Below are positions 32,447-44,007 of a stretch of 64,000 bases of DNA, piece after piece; positions within the stretch are counted from its first letter, which is position 1, and each line of letters begins with the position of its first letter. The stretch spans positions 8,992,501 to 9,056,500 of the forward strand of contig JBANSL010000016.1 of the NCBI GenBank assembly GCA_037127255.1, given 5' to 3'. Position numbers and translations under genes: made by a program. Below the pieces are notes generated by a model. The model saw nothing but the letters and a program-made list of their open reading frames with translations. It was not told where the DNA came from and did not search any database. Origin of the DNA: Persicaria tinctoria (taxonomy: Eukaryota > Streptophyta > Magnoliopsida > Caryophyllales > Polygonaceae).

Positions 32447-34392
32447 ATGGCAAATGTCCCAATCAGCACCACCACAAACAACGATCTACTCAACCGCATC
32501 ATTGATTTTATCTGGGATCTGGACTACGAGCAGAATCTCATTCGCCAAGCTGAGGAAGCTCTGTCTTCCGGTAAATTCCTGAACAAGAAACAAAAAGAGG
32601 CCCTCCGCTCCAAGGCTGTTGTTGCACATCACATGAACTTGCTTGAGAACCTCTACTACCAGTTGTTCAATGCGAATCCGAGGACTGCTAATCTATCCAT
32701 CAAGGAGGCGGATGAGACTGATCCATCTGCCAACCCCACAGATCGACCAAGTGTACAACCAAGCGAATACGTTGGGCAGTCCAAGGCCAAGGTATTGCCT
32801 TGGACTCGTGACTCTTTTCTATTATACTTTGCTCTAACCTCTTGACTCCAATCTTCTTGAATTGTGCAGTTAGAAGAAAGAGTTTGTCATCTGTAGGTAG
32901 CTACTAGCTAGTGTAGTTGAAATGTCTTATATACCATTAACATCTACAAGAAAATGATCAGAATTTTTGCATCAGTTTAGTTTTATACCTATTTTAGTTA
33001 TCAACTTGTTGGCAAAGTTTGATTTTGACTATGTATTTTAATACTTTAGGAATTCAGGTCAAACATGGATGAACATGAGACTAGGGAGGTTGCAAGCCTG
33101 GATGAGCCACACTCACTTGACAAGCCAAAGTTTCCGTGTGTTTCAGATGGCCTTGTCATCTGTTGCTTGGAACTCAAACACAGCAACCACCAGTTGAGCC
33201 ACACTCACTTGACAAGCCTGGATGCTGCTTGCGTACCGGCCCTTTCTAAAGCCTCTACCCTCAAGATGGTGGAGGGGGGACGTCTTATCTCAGCAGGCTT
33301 GTTCAGATTGGGTTCTGATGCATACCTCATTGGTGGACAGGTCCTTCCAAAGCAACCAAATCCTTCGGATGTTAGGGCAGCCCGCTATCCCTGGGGCTTG
33401 GGTCATTACGAGTTCCTCTTGAAAAAACACGGTCTCGACTCTCGATGGCATATCCCGTTCCATCCAGGGCTTGTCTGTGGATGGCAATTGGCAACGATAT
33501 TCTCTCTGTGCGTGGGTGCAATATTCCCAATCTGCAGGATCCCAAAGTCTGGCCTATAGTCGAGAAGATTGCTGGCATAATACATGTGATCTCTTCCTTT
33601 CCTCGCGCGATTCTTCACTGCTATAGTGGTGAGGAAAGTTCCCATGAGTTTCTCAACTTGGATGACAGTAAGGGTTGGACCAAAATTCCATCTATCACCC
33701 ATGGAAGAATGACAGGCATATACTCTCACTTGGTGGTGGGCAGCCGCATCTATGCACTGGGTTCCAGAGGTATTATGATGTTTGACTCCAAGACAGAGCA
33801 ATGGCAAGAAATCGAACACAATATTAAGCGTAAGCATCCCTCCTTGATCAGAAGAGTGTGGCAACTTCTTCATGATGGAAAAGGAAGGTGTGCAGGAGAA
33901 TTTCCGATTCCACCCGGAGAATCAAGTGATGACTCCCTGTTTGTGGTAATTGCAGTAGTGTGTAATGTTGGGACTGTAGATACTATAGCTACTACCTCAT
34001 GGATGGTAGCCTACCTTGTCACCTCGACGGGGGTGGTTCTTTGCTATCAGCGTTTGCGTGACTTCTTTTTGGGAGAGCTGCAGCCTACGCTGATCAGGGT
34101 GAGTACGGTGATTAATGTTGATGAGCAGGGAAAGACGATGTGTGTTGTGGTTAATGGAAAATCATTTACCAAATTCGGCGAAATGAATCACCTTTTCATT
34201 ACTACGTTTAGTGTGGAGGTGATTCCTGAGGCCTACGCCAAGGTGCGAGGAATCTGGAAAAAAATAAAGATGGGTGGAGACCCTCCTATTGAGCTGGAGT
34301 TTGTGAGGGTCCATGTGGATGACAGGTATGTATACAAGATGGAGACAAGTGATTTAGTCGAGATTAAATTTATGCAAGCTTGCTTCCCGTAG
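32447..34392 (+). pseudogene. kelch-like gene, copy A, frameshifted by two 7-bp tandem duplications
   Basis: Exon 1 (32447-32791) starts at a well-placed ATG (GCCATGG) and reads MANVPISTTTNNDLLNRIID, a helical N-terminal part. After an intron with GT/AG borders, exon 2 (33050-34392) follows in frame (EFRSNMDEHETREV...). Two segments look like kelch blades of a beta-propeller: SAGLFRLGSDAYLIGGQ and LVVGSRIYALGSRGIMMFDS with KTEQWQEIE. The exon 2 frame breaks between 33433 and 33495. There, two tandem 7-bp doublets occur (TCTCGAC/TCTCGAT and TGGCAAT/TGGCAAC) where copy B has single units, and together they shift the frame by 14. The 3' part is open to the TAG at 34392. No F-box was recognised; the function is unknown. 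Confidence 0.7.
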
Positions 34393-35278
34393 TATGTTGC
34401 AAACTGTTGTTTAACTTGCAGGTTGGTGTTTAGTTTACTTTTGTTGAATTGATGAATTTCTAAAAATATATGGTTTTTTGATGAACCAAAAAAAATATAT
34501 GGTTGTGTTAGAGAGAAGCATACATTATATATGTTGATTTGATGGAATACTCTTGTGCATTGTGCTTCAGACTCACAAGTTGAAGTAACATTACTAAGAG
34601 TTTATGCTCTATATAATGATGAAACATTTCTGTATGCGATTTTTACAGTTTTTGTCTTTGCGATAAGGGTTGTTTTTTGAAGCTAACTGCCGAGAAGGGG
34701 GCTCAGTGTGGATATATTGATGGGGAGAGGAAGTGACTTCATAACCAAATCTGGTCGAGGTGAAAATTTAGCCTTACCAAATCTAATCCAGGTACATGGA
34801 TGTAGCCTCATCGGATCTATCGAGGTGATCACGAATTAGCCTTACCAAATCTAATCGAAGGTAGCCTCATCGATTCTAATCAAGATGACTAATTGACTAT
34901 ATAATCTTCTCGAATCTGGTTGAGGTGATGATGGAACCCTGGTACATTTGTAATTTCAAAACCTTGGTTGAGGTGATGATGGAAACAAGGAAAAATGGTC
35001 TTTTTGGCTATTTTTAATGGAACCCAAACGAAATAGTTGGGTAGGTAGTTCTTTGCAAACGCAATTGTTTTAATGGATGGTTTCTGGTAATCATGAATAT
35101 AAGAGGTGATTTAGGGCAATATGAAATATATAAGGGGTGGTTTTACGGATTTACATTTAAACAAAATGCCAAATTTTGCAATTAAACAAAATTTTCGGTC
35201 AAATGCTGAAATATAAACAAAATGGAAATTTTTGTAATTAAACAAAATGAAGGGTCAAATATTGTGAACATAATTAAA
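34393..35278. other. spacer between kelch-like copies
   Basis: It contains a repeat shared with 25862-25950 (GAAGCTAACTGCCG near 34680) and, from 35043 to 35272, the second copy of the duplication flank at 30860. TAATTAAA at 35271-35278 is the left target duplication of the MULE that follows. No gene is seen. Confidence 0.6.
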
Positions 35279-35332
35279 CACGGTTTCTGTTTAGCGCAAA
35301 GCAAATTACCGTTTAACGCATGGACATGGTCG

Positions 35333-35497
35333 CAACGACCATATGCCAAATGGTCATTGTGACCAGAGCTGAGATTGGTCATTGCGACCAGGTCTGGGTT
35401 TGGTCATTGCGACCAGAGCTGGGTTAGGTCATTGACTCATTGCGACCAAAGCTGGGTTTGGTCATTGCGACTAGATCTTGTTTTGGTCATTGCGATC
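35333..35497. repeat. left subterminal array of GGTCATTGCGACCA units
   Basis: About seven imperfect copies of GGTCATTGCGACCA, itself an interrupted palindrome (GGTC...GACC), alternate with the linker GAGCTGGGTTT. The same word in the opposite orientation forms the array at 37203-37372, so the arrays mirror each other inside the MULE ends. Confidence 0.85.
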
Positions 35498-35853
35498 GAG
35501 CCTGTGCAGGTAACCAATATGGAATGACTTTGTCTGTCCCATCATCAACGGAAATGCAGATAGCTAGATCGGAATGAATCAAAGCGCATTGATCGAAGTG
35601 CCCACGAAGCCTGTGTAGGTATGGTCGACATATTACACCGAAGAGTTTACTACTAAGGATACGTTTAAGAGTAGGGAGAAAGCTATAGAATGGGTAAAGA
35701 ATAAAGGCAAAGACAATCAAATGTGCATTGTGATCAGACGTGTTGTCAAGAGTACTGCGATTACACTTGGGCGGACATGGATGTATTGCGAAAGAGAGGT
35801 GGCGTACACACCTTTGAAAGATGACGTCCATAAACGCGTGAAGACGGAAAAAC

Positions 35854-36537
35854 GTGGATATATGTCCATTCGAGTTAAAAGTTTTAGAGAGTGAAAGGGG
35901 GTATTGGAAGGTGCAGATGATAGTCAGAATTCACAACCACGAGATAGGCAAAAGTTTGCATGTGCATGCGTTCGCCGAAAGGCCTACAACAGCAGAGCAT
36001 GAGTTGGTTAAAGCCTTGACCAAAAACCATGTGAAGTCGAAGAACATTTTCTTAGTCCTTCATAAGAATCCCGGGAATGTGACAAAACTAAAGCAAGTAT
36101 ACAACTTAAGAGGTAGCCTCCGAAAGCAGGGTCTGCAGAGGAGAACCGTTCCCCAACAATTTTTTGTCAAGGCTATGGAGTTGAAGTATTTTGTGCGACA
36201 CAGAACAGGGCCAGGCTCATCGGTTTTAAGTGACATTGTTTGGGCACATCCTGATTCTATAACATGTGTGTTTATGAGCGGGGAAAAAGTCGAAAATTAC
36301 TCGTGGGTTATGGGTGTCATAGGTGAACTTCTCAACTTGGTCAGAAGGTATCCTGCTGCCATAGCCACCAACAGAGAGCTCGCTTTGATTAATTCCATTA
36401 AAGTTGTCTTTCCACATAGCAAAGAAACTTACAAAACACGTGAACCTTGTAAATATGTTTGCGAGGGAGTGCATGTCTTTACTCTGGTCACAGACCGAAG
36501 GGCAGTATGTCAACGGATTGACTCGACTACATACTAA
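35854..36537 (+). pseudogene. MULE transposase remnant
   Basis: The 227-residue frame begins MDICPFELKVLESERGYWKV, followed by HNHEIG, and includes the block EKVENYSWVMGVIGELLNL and then AIATNRELALINSIKVVFPH. The CPF...W...HNH pattern is typical of the FAR1-like N-terminus of MULE transposases. NRELALINSI...VFP matches the end of the DDE core (usually D-R-E-L-A-L). The DDE core between them is mostly missing, because the frame passes directly from the N-terminal region to the ENYSW region. Upstream, 35640-35850 continues the same protein in other frames. It cannot be active. Confidence 0.75.
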
Positions 36538-37202
36538 CTGGAGAAATAGACCAGGGTTGGTTAACTACTTTGAGCGGCAATGGTTGCCAGACCATAAAGA
36601 AAATCTTGTATCTGCTTGGATGGATACGATGTTCCATCTGGAAACGGAAATACTAACAAGTATGATTGATTTGTATAGTTCAAAAACATTCTATATCTAA
36701 CATGCTATTTTACACGGACTTCCGTTGTGCCAATGCTCAACAAAGGTGGATACAAGACTTCCGTTGTGCCTGTTATACATGGACATCTGGAGATATGGCA
36801 ATCAACTACTTGACACTAGATATGCCCATGTGTGATCCTCGGCCTGATCCGTCTCGCGTACAGACCGAGCAGCGACACGCTGACGCCGTACATATGCGTA
36901 TAGTGCCGATCTTCTATCCATCTGTAACGAAAACAAGTTATCAGCATACATGTTATTATTATTTTAGCAGTCAAATATGATGCATTTAAACTAATCAGGA
37001 TGCACTGAGATTCAACAAACAAGATATCAACATACATATTATTATTTCACACATTATAATTTTATACCAAATCTATTCAGAAACAAATCACAAAAATCCG
37101 ATAGAAATTCCAATAAGGAGATTAGGATTCAGCAAACAAACATCATCAATAGCACTTCCAAATTAAACCAAAACAAAGCAAGAATATAGAGGCAAAAACA
37201 AG

Positions 37203-37372
37203 TAGCGGGGTGGTTGCAATGACCAAAGCATCATATGGTCGCAATGACCATTGTTGCAATTGGTCGCAGTGACCACCCTGCAACTGGTCGCAATGACCAC
37301 CCTGCAACTGGTCGAGCGACCACATGTGTTTTGGTCGCAACGACCATACGTGTTTTGGTCGCAACGACCTGT
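37203..37372. repeat. right subterminal array of TGGTCGCAATGACC units
   Basis: About seven imperfect copies of TGGTCGCAATGACC, the reverse complement of the left-array unit, are separated by linkers such as ACCCTGCAAC and ATGTGTTT. The unit order and spacing differ from the left array. Confidence 0.85.
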
Positions 37373-37852
37373 CATCGTCTTCTACCTTTGACAGCGAGAA
37401 ACTCATTCGAATAAATCCGAGCCAAAACAAGAATTTTAACCTTGACAATCATAGATCTGTATATTAGATACCTATATACTTCTATTTTCACCCCAAATAC
37501 ACAAAATCACACTATATTTCGCACCATATTTCAAATTCAAACATCAAACTCCCTAAAAACTACTTCAATAACTCAAAACTCACAAGAAAATGTGAAAAAC
37601 GTACCTTAAGTATGATAGATCTTCGCTTTGAAAGCATTTAATTGAACAAAACCGGAAGAAAATTGCACTTGTGAAATTTGGGTTTGTGGGATGCCAAAAT
37701 CGCCGGATGGGAGCTCTTTCAAACGACTGATGAGAGAGATTGGGGTGGGGTAGGGTGGGGTAGAGGTGTAATTTGTTTTAGTTGTAAGGATATTTTTGTC
37801 ATGCTCTAAACGGGGTTTTTAACCTGCTCTAAAAAGTAGAGGCCTAATTAAA

Positions 37853-39047
37853 TTGAGGGAGTGTTTGAATAATGTGCAAACACCACGCCACACGGTGCTT
37901 CGGGTGCGCCTTCCTCTCTAACGACAGTTGCTTTTGTTTAGCGTATTCGACACTACTAACTCCGCCCGTTTTTTGATTCCCAACCCCAATTTTGCTTTTA
38001 GCATGAACCCTAATCCGTTTTTGCATTTTTGCGTTTAGCTTGAACCCTAACCCGTTGAAAAAAAGAGTCGAAGAATCGAGGAGGCAAGCAAGATTTATAC
38101 CACCTCTGCTGGAAATAGGTAATTCTTCATCGCTCTTCTATTTTCTTCTTCCGTTTGATGCTTCTGTCGGTGTTATTTGCTTGCTTCTTCTCTGTTTTGC
38201 TGTTGGAATTTCGATTGTTTTGCTGTTTGCTTCTTCTTCTGTTGGAATTTCGATTGTTTTGCTGTTATTTGTTTGCTTCTTTATGCTTCTTGGCCTGATC
38301 GATGCTTTTGAATGGAGTGGCAAAATGGGGTTTATGCTTATGTTGGTTTATGCTTCTTGGCCTGAATGGGGTTTATGCTTCTGTGATCTGTCGCTACTCG
38401 GTTTCTGTAGCCTGTTGTCAGTTTTTGTCAATTAAGGTGGATGGGGACATGGGGTTTATGCTTCTGCTGCTGTCGGTTTTTGCTATTGCACCCGAAATCT
38501 TGGCGTGATGTTGAGTTTTTTGTATCTTCTGCTGTTGTATCTTCTTCTGGTGTTGAGGTTTTGTGAGTTTTGTGAATGTTGAGGTTTTGTGAATCTTGGC
38601 CTAATGTTGAGGTTTTGAATGAAATTGAGCTTATTCTTTTATGTTATTGAAATTGAGCATTTTCGACAATGAAACATGTGAAGACCGACATTCGCAACAA
38701 AATGGCCGATGACTTTCTTGTAGATGCTTTGATCATTTATATTGAAAGAGAGCTTGCTAGTAAAATTGATATAAATTCTGTTATAGATGACTTTGCTAAG
38801 TCAAAAGGTTGTCATGTTCGTTTTATTAATTAGTTGATATAAATTCTGTTATAGATGCTTTGATCATTTCTTGTTGATGCTTTGACCATATGAACACTTT
38901 TTGCAATGATTTTGGTGTTGGAAAATTTGTAGATCAATTTATGCGTTCATGTGTGTGGACATCAGATCTGAGATGATTTGCAATTGTTTCGAATCCTCCG
39001 TAGATACTGCCAAATCCATCACACTCGTCATTGCATCACCTTCAGCC
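37853..39047. other. upstream region of kelch-like copy B
   Basis: GCTTCGGGTGCGCCTTCC at about 37895 is shared with 32212 upstream of copy A, so this is the duplicated 5' region. It includes a T-rich leader (38100-38500) and, at 38949-39047, DNA matching 32350-32446 of copy A with a splice-acceptor-like TTGCAATTG/TTTGCAGTA difference just before it. Open frames here are low-complexity and not convincing. Confidence 0.5.
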
Positions 39048-42000
39048 ATGGCAAATGTCCCAACCACCTTCATCGATCACATCCGTAGTCTACAATACTA
39101 TCAGAATCTCATTCGCCAAGCCGAGGAAACTCTCTCTTCAGGTAAATCCCTGGACAAGGAGCAACAAGAGGCCCTCCGCTTCAAGCCTATTGTTGAACAT
39201 CAAATGGACTTGATTGAGAACCTCTACAACCAGTTGCTCAATGCTGATCTATCCATCAAGGAGGCGGATGAGACTGATCCATCTGCCAGCCCCGCTGATC
39301 AACCAAGTGTACAACCAAGCAAATCCGTTGGGCTGTCCAAGGCCGAGGTATATTTGCCTTGGACTTGTGAATCTTTTCTATTATACTTTGCTCTAACCTC
39401 TTCTCTTTCAAGTCTTGATATGAATTTGACTCCAATCTTCTTGAATTGTGCAATTAGAAGAAAGAGTTTGTCATATGTAGGTAGCTAGTGTAGTTAAAAT
39501 GTCATATATACCAGAAAATGAGGCTTGTGATTGCGAGTTTCAGAATTTTTGCATCATTTATCTTTTGTGGATGACATCATTTGTTTAGTTTTATACCTAT
39601 TTTAGTTATGAACTTGTTGACAAAGTTTGATTTTGACTATGCATTTTAATACTTCAGGAATTCAGGTCAAGCATGGATGAAAATGAGACTAGGGAGGTTG
39701 CAAACCTGGATGAGCCACACTCACTTGACAAGCCAAAGTTTCTGTGTGTTTCAGATGGCCTTGTCATCTGTTGCTTGGAATTCAAACAGAGCAACCACCA
39801 GTACGAGGATGCTGTTAGCGTACCGGCCCTTCCTAAAGCTTCTTCCCTCAGGAGTCAAGATGGTGGGGGAAGGTCGTCCTATCTCAGCAGGCTTGTTCAA
39901 ATTGGGTTCTGATGCATACCTCATTGGTGGACAGGTCATTCTAGAGCACCCAAATCCCGCAGATGTCAGGGCGGCCAAGCACTATCCATGGGGATTGGGT
40001 CTTTACGAGTTCCTCTTGGAAAAAAATGGTCTCCGTGGCTTATCCCGTTCCATCTGGCGCTTGTCTGTGGATGACGACGGTATTCTCTCCGTGTGTGAGT
40101 GCAGTATTCCCAATATGGAGGATCCCAAAATCTGGCCTATAGTCGAGAATATTGATGGCATAATACATGTGATCTCTTCCTTTCCTCGCAGGATTCCTCG
40201 TGTCTATTTTGGTGAGGAAAGTTCCCATGAGTTTCTCAACTTGGATGACAGTAAGGGTTGGACCAAAATTCCATCTATCACCCATGAAAGAATGGAAGGC
40301 ATACACTCTCACTTGGTGGTGGGCAGCCGCATCTATGCACTGGGTTCGGGAGTTTATATGATGTTTGACTCCAAGACAGAGGAATGGGAAGAAATTAGAC
40401 AGCATATTAAGTATAAGCATCCTTTCTTGATCAGAATAGTGTGGCAACTTCTTTCTTTTGGAACAGGAAGGTGTAAAGGAGAATTTCCAATTCCAGCCGG
40501 AGATTCCACCAAAAAAAAAAGAAAAAAATTCGACCCGGAAAATCAAGTGATGACCGTCTCTTTGTGGTAGTTACAATGGCGCATGATGTTGAGGATTGGG
40601 ATTTCAATACTCCCACATGGATTGTAGCCTGCCTTGTCACCTCGACGGGGTTGGTTATTTGCTATCAGCATCTGCGTGACTTCTTTCCGGGAGAGCTGCA
40701 TCCTGTGATTACCATGTCGGGTACAGTGATTAATGTTGATGAGGAGGGAAAGACGATGTGTGTTGTGATTAACGGAACATCAATTGCCAAATCTGGCGAA
40801 TGGAATCATCTTTTCATTAAGGGCGTGTTTGGCTGGGGTGGAAAGGGTGGGGGAGATACCAAAATTCGCCTAGGGAAGCGAGCCGGAGTGTTTGGCGGGA
40901 GGTGGCGGGGGTGGCGGAAATGGAGGTGGAAGGGATGGCGAGGGTGGATTTTGCCCAGATTTTGGTACCTTCGATTTTGGAGTGGGCGGGGGTGGAAGAA
41001 TTTTGGTACCCCGTAACGCCCATTTTTGCCCTTGGATCCGACGCTTCGGCTTCTCATAGAAGACTGGATATATATCATCATTCTTCATCGCCTCTCTCAC
41101 TTCTCCATTTTCACTCTCGAAGGAACTCGCCAGGTAACCCTCTTCGCTCTTCCTTCCTCCCTTTGTCCTCCATTGCAGTCCTCCATCGACGACAACGCCC
41201 TAATTATTTATCTCTTCTTGTTCTTTGGAATCACAGGTTGTCGGAATCGCAGGTGTTCATCTTTCTCTCGAACAAGGTCGAGCCTTTCATCCACCACTCA
41301 ATGTAAGTACTTCTCTCTGCTCTTCTCCTTCTTTTGACTCAAAAACCCCGCCAATGTAACCCTAATCCCCAATATTTGAGAGCTCCCTCTTCCCCTAAAA
41401 CCCCAAAATCGGAGACTCCATGTTCAAATTCAATAATGAAAATGTCGTATGTTGGTTGTCTATTGCTATGCACATGTCAGAGATGAGATGGTGTGAGTTT
41501 TGTCTTCAATGGTTTGCAACTGTCATACCGGATCTGTAAGGTTTTTTCATTGTCGATTGTGTGTGCTTTTTTGTTTGCAGGGTTGTCCTTTTATCACATG
41601 TTTTTGTTTATGTGTCTGTATGCAAGGGTTTGTCTTCTTGTGCTTTTGTTTATTAATGGTTGTTTATGGTTTGTCTTCTTATGAAATTTTTTTGTTCATG
41701 CTTTTTTGTCAATGGTTTCTGTTGTTCTGATGAGGGGGGTTAGCTTAGGAGTTTCTTCTCGTCAGTTTGGTTGAGGGTTGGGTTACTGCATTGTCTTCCT
41801 CCTAGGTTCAGTTCATGGTTGTTGTGCTGCACAAAACCCATCAAATTTCACACCTCATTTGCCATTACACAACCATTATGCTGTCATTTGTTGTTCCAGT
41901 TTCTCAATCTGTCTTGCAGGTTGCTTATAATCCTATGCTTTCATCCATGATTTGTTTCACTGGATTGAAAAATATTTGATAAGGATGTGAGGGTGGGAAG

Positions 42001-42294
42001 TGAAAACGCCCTAAAATCTGGATAGCACATACATATTTGATTGAATGAACATCTCACATAAGCATACATATTTGATTGTAGGCACCACGTATATGTTCAT
42101 GCCTCCCCACTTGTCTTTGCTTTCATGCTCTTCAGTGGAAATTGATTTGTTCATGTTCACCTTCTCATCCTTTTCAATTGTTATCAACTTTGTAATGTCC
42201 TTGGTCTTCCTCGGATATGGTGGGAATATGTTGTTGTTTGCCTCATCCTTTCCATATTAATATTGTCTCTAACACGTTTGTTCTCCCTCAAAGC

Positions 42295-42885
42295 ATGTAC
42301 CCTTACTCCGACACGGACGAGGACTCTAATGCCAGCTATCAGTCAGGCGACCCCGACAAATATTGGTGGATAAGGGGGGATTACCCTTATGGAGACCCGT
42401 GGGTCGAACACGAGGCGGAAGTCACTGACGAGGATGAGGTGCAGTCTCAGCCCCCAGTAGTACCTGATCTCAACGAAGAGTTGGATGAGTACCGCGAGCT
42501 TGTCAACGATCTCAAAGCTGATATCGTGGAGCTCCGCGCACAGGTTGCCACACTCCGGGAGCGTGACATTGCCCGAGAGGCTATTCTCCATATCAACCAA
42601 CAGGATCTCCACAGGGTTGATGAGGAGTTAGCCATCACCGAGGCATCCAAGCTCGAGCTTGCTGAGAAGCTGACCAAGGCTGAGGCCGAGTTGGCCATCT
42701 CTGAGACGCCCAAGAAGGACCTTGCTCAGAGGGTGTCAGAACTTGCTACCTTCCTGTGCGGGACGTGGGCTGATCATGCTGCCGACACCGTTCGCATCAA
42801 GCAGCTGCTACGCAAGAGAGGCATCAATCGTTGGATCCTCGTCCTCCTCATGGGTGTCATTGTCAGGCTCGCTGGAGGTAAGTAG
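42295..42885 (+). CDS. coiled-coil protein encoded inside the Harbinger element
   Basis: The ATG at 42295 opens a 196-codon frame. The first 60 residues are acidic and aromatic (MYPYSDTDEDSNASYQSGDP, then KYWWIRGDYPYGDPW). Residues about 60-150 form a strong heptad-type coiled coil (ELDEYRELVNDLKADIVELR, then AQVATLRERD, LAEKLTKAEAELAI). The end is a short hydrophobic stretch (WILVLLMGVIVRLAGGK) that could anchor it in a membrane or simply be buried. No family is recognised. It is not one of the two usual Harbinger proteins, and codon use looks constrained, so a captured host gene or a third element gene are both possible. A splice acceptor-like CTCCCTCAAAG just precedes the ATG. Confidence 0.65.
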   Translation: MYPYSDTDEDSNASYQSGDPDKYWWIRGDYPYGDPWVEHEAEVTDEDEVQSQPPVVPDLNEELDEYRELVNDLKADIVELRAQVATLRERDIAREAILHINQQDLHRVDEELAITEASKLELAEKLTKAEAELAISETPKKDLAQRVSELATFLCGTWADHAADTVRIKQLLRKRGINRWILVLLMGVIVRLAGGK

Positions 42886-44007
42886 GCACGTGTGGTTGTA
42901 ACCCTTGTTCTTCTAGACTTGTTGTTTGGTTGACGAAATTGTTATCGTGCGCCCCATTTTGTATTTTGTGTGGTATGGTGACACGACTATATATATGACT
43001 GCATTATGATACCCATCGAGCACCTGGGCAGTATAGGTTGTTTTTTGGGTCGTCAGGTGCTCCGTTGAACCATGTTTATATTATCGTTGTTGGACCCTGA
43101 CAATGGTGCTATCAAGCACCCCTTGTATGTAGCATCCACTATTCGGGTGCAGGTAGAAGACTCTAAGCTCGTATTGCATCTATCAAATTGAGTCGATGAA
43201 CAAATGACAAAACAGAAATGAGTCATACGAGTGTGTTGGATTGCTCGAACGAAAGCATAATATGTTACAAACTACTTCCAAAAATAAGGAAACGCCACAA
43301 CCTTTCCTACCACAACCATGTTGTCTGAACAATGGAGGATCACACACACACAATTCACAATGATCAACACACTCTACGAAGGCAAACACTTTCGTCTTCT
43401 GTAATGACAGAAAACAGCCAAACACACAGCACAATCAACCTTGCTAACAGCCTTACTTCATTACTGAATTGAACCACACTGACGTACTCAAAACACATGA
43501 GCAACTTCTCGACACAACTGTCGTCCACTCTCCCACTGAAAACAGTCCAGCAACATGTGCTGAATACAACCAACTTAACTAACATTTAACTTAGACTTTA
43601 AACTTAAACAAAAGCTTGATCACACAATACATTTAACAAACCATAAGAGTCACATCTGCTAAGCACCCATCATGTACAAAACCAAATTGCATCCTACTAG
43701 TTTCGTGCAATCGCCGAACACATAAGGCATATGTCCCTACCTTAACGGAGATAAATTCCATGCCTGCACCCATCATGTACAAAAAAAGGTTGCATCCTAA
43801 TAGTTTCGCGCAATCGTCGAACACATAAGGTCACATGTCCCTAGCTTAACTTGTCACAGCATCATGCCTGCACCCGTCATGTACAAAATGTGGTTGCATC
43901 CTACTACGTAACTGCAATCACAAACCACTTGCCGTAGGTCCCTAGGACATAGAGTCACACCATCAACCACAAAAAGAAGTTGCACCCTACTACGATGCCC
44001 ACCGGCA

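Larger units (their letters stand above)
35279..37844 (+). mobile_element. degenerate Mutator-like element with subterminal palindrome arrays
   Basis: TAATTAAA flanks both ends (35271-35278 and 37845-37852). Compared with copy A of the duplication, the host sequence resumes on the other side (GAGTGTTTGAA at about 37859), so the element is an insertion. The outer 50 bp are imperfect inverted repeats: TTTAGCGCA and CCGTTTAACGCATG on the left match TTTAGAGCA and CCGTTTAGAGCATG on the right complement. Inside lie a transposase remnant (35854-36537) and two arrays of GGTCATTGCGACC (see separate entries). Confidence 0.75.

Noticed and set aside
33065..33559. The 164-codon frame and the following 315-codon frame as two separate genes
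   Set aside because: They are two parts of one exon, separated only by the frame shift between 33433 and 33495. Copy B and frame arithmetic support this.
35335..35500. GGTCATTGCGACC array as a regulatory operator cluster for copy B
   Set aside because: A mirrored array at 37203-37372 and shared element borders place both arrays inside a MULE. A host regulatory role is not needed to explain them.
40806..41100. Gly/Trp/Arg- and Pro-rich frames at the left Harbinger end
   Set aside because: They run through the terminal inverted repeat and GC-rich subterminal DNA and have no coding features.
42343..42713. Minus-strand frames opposite the coiled-coil ORF
   Set aside because: They are antisense shadows of a long plus-strand frame with coherent heptads.
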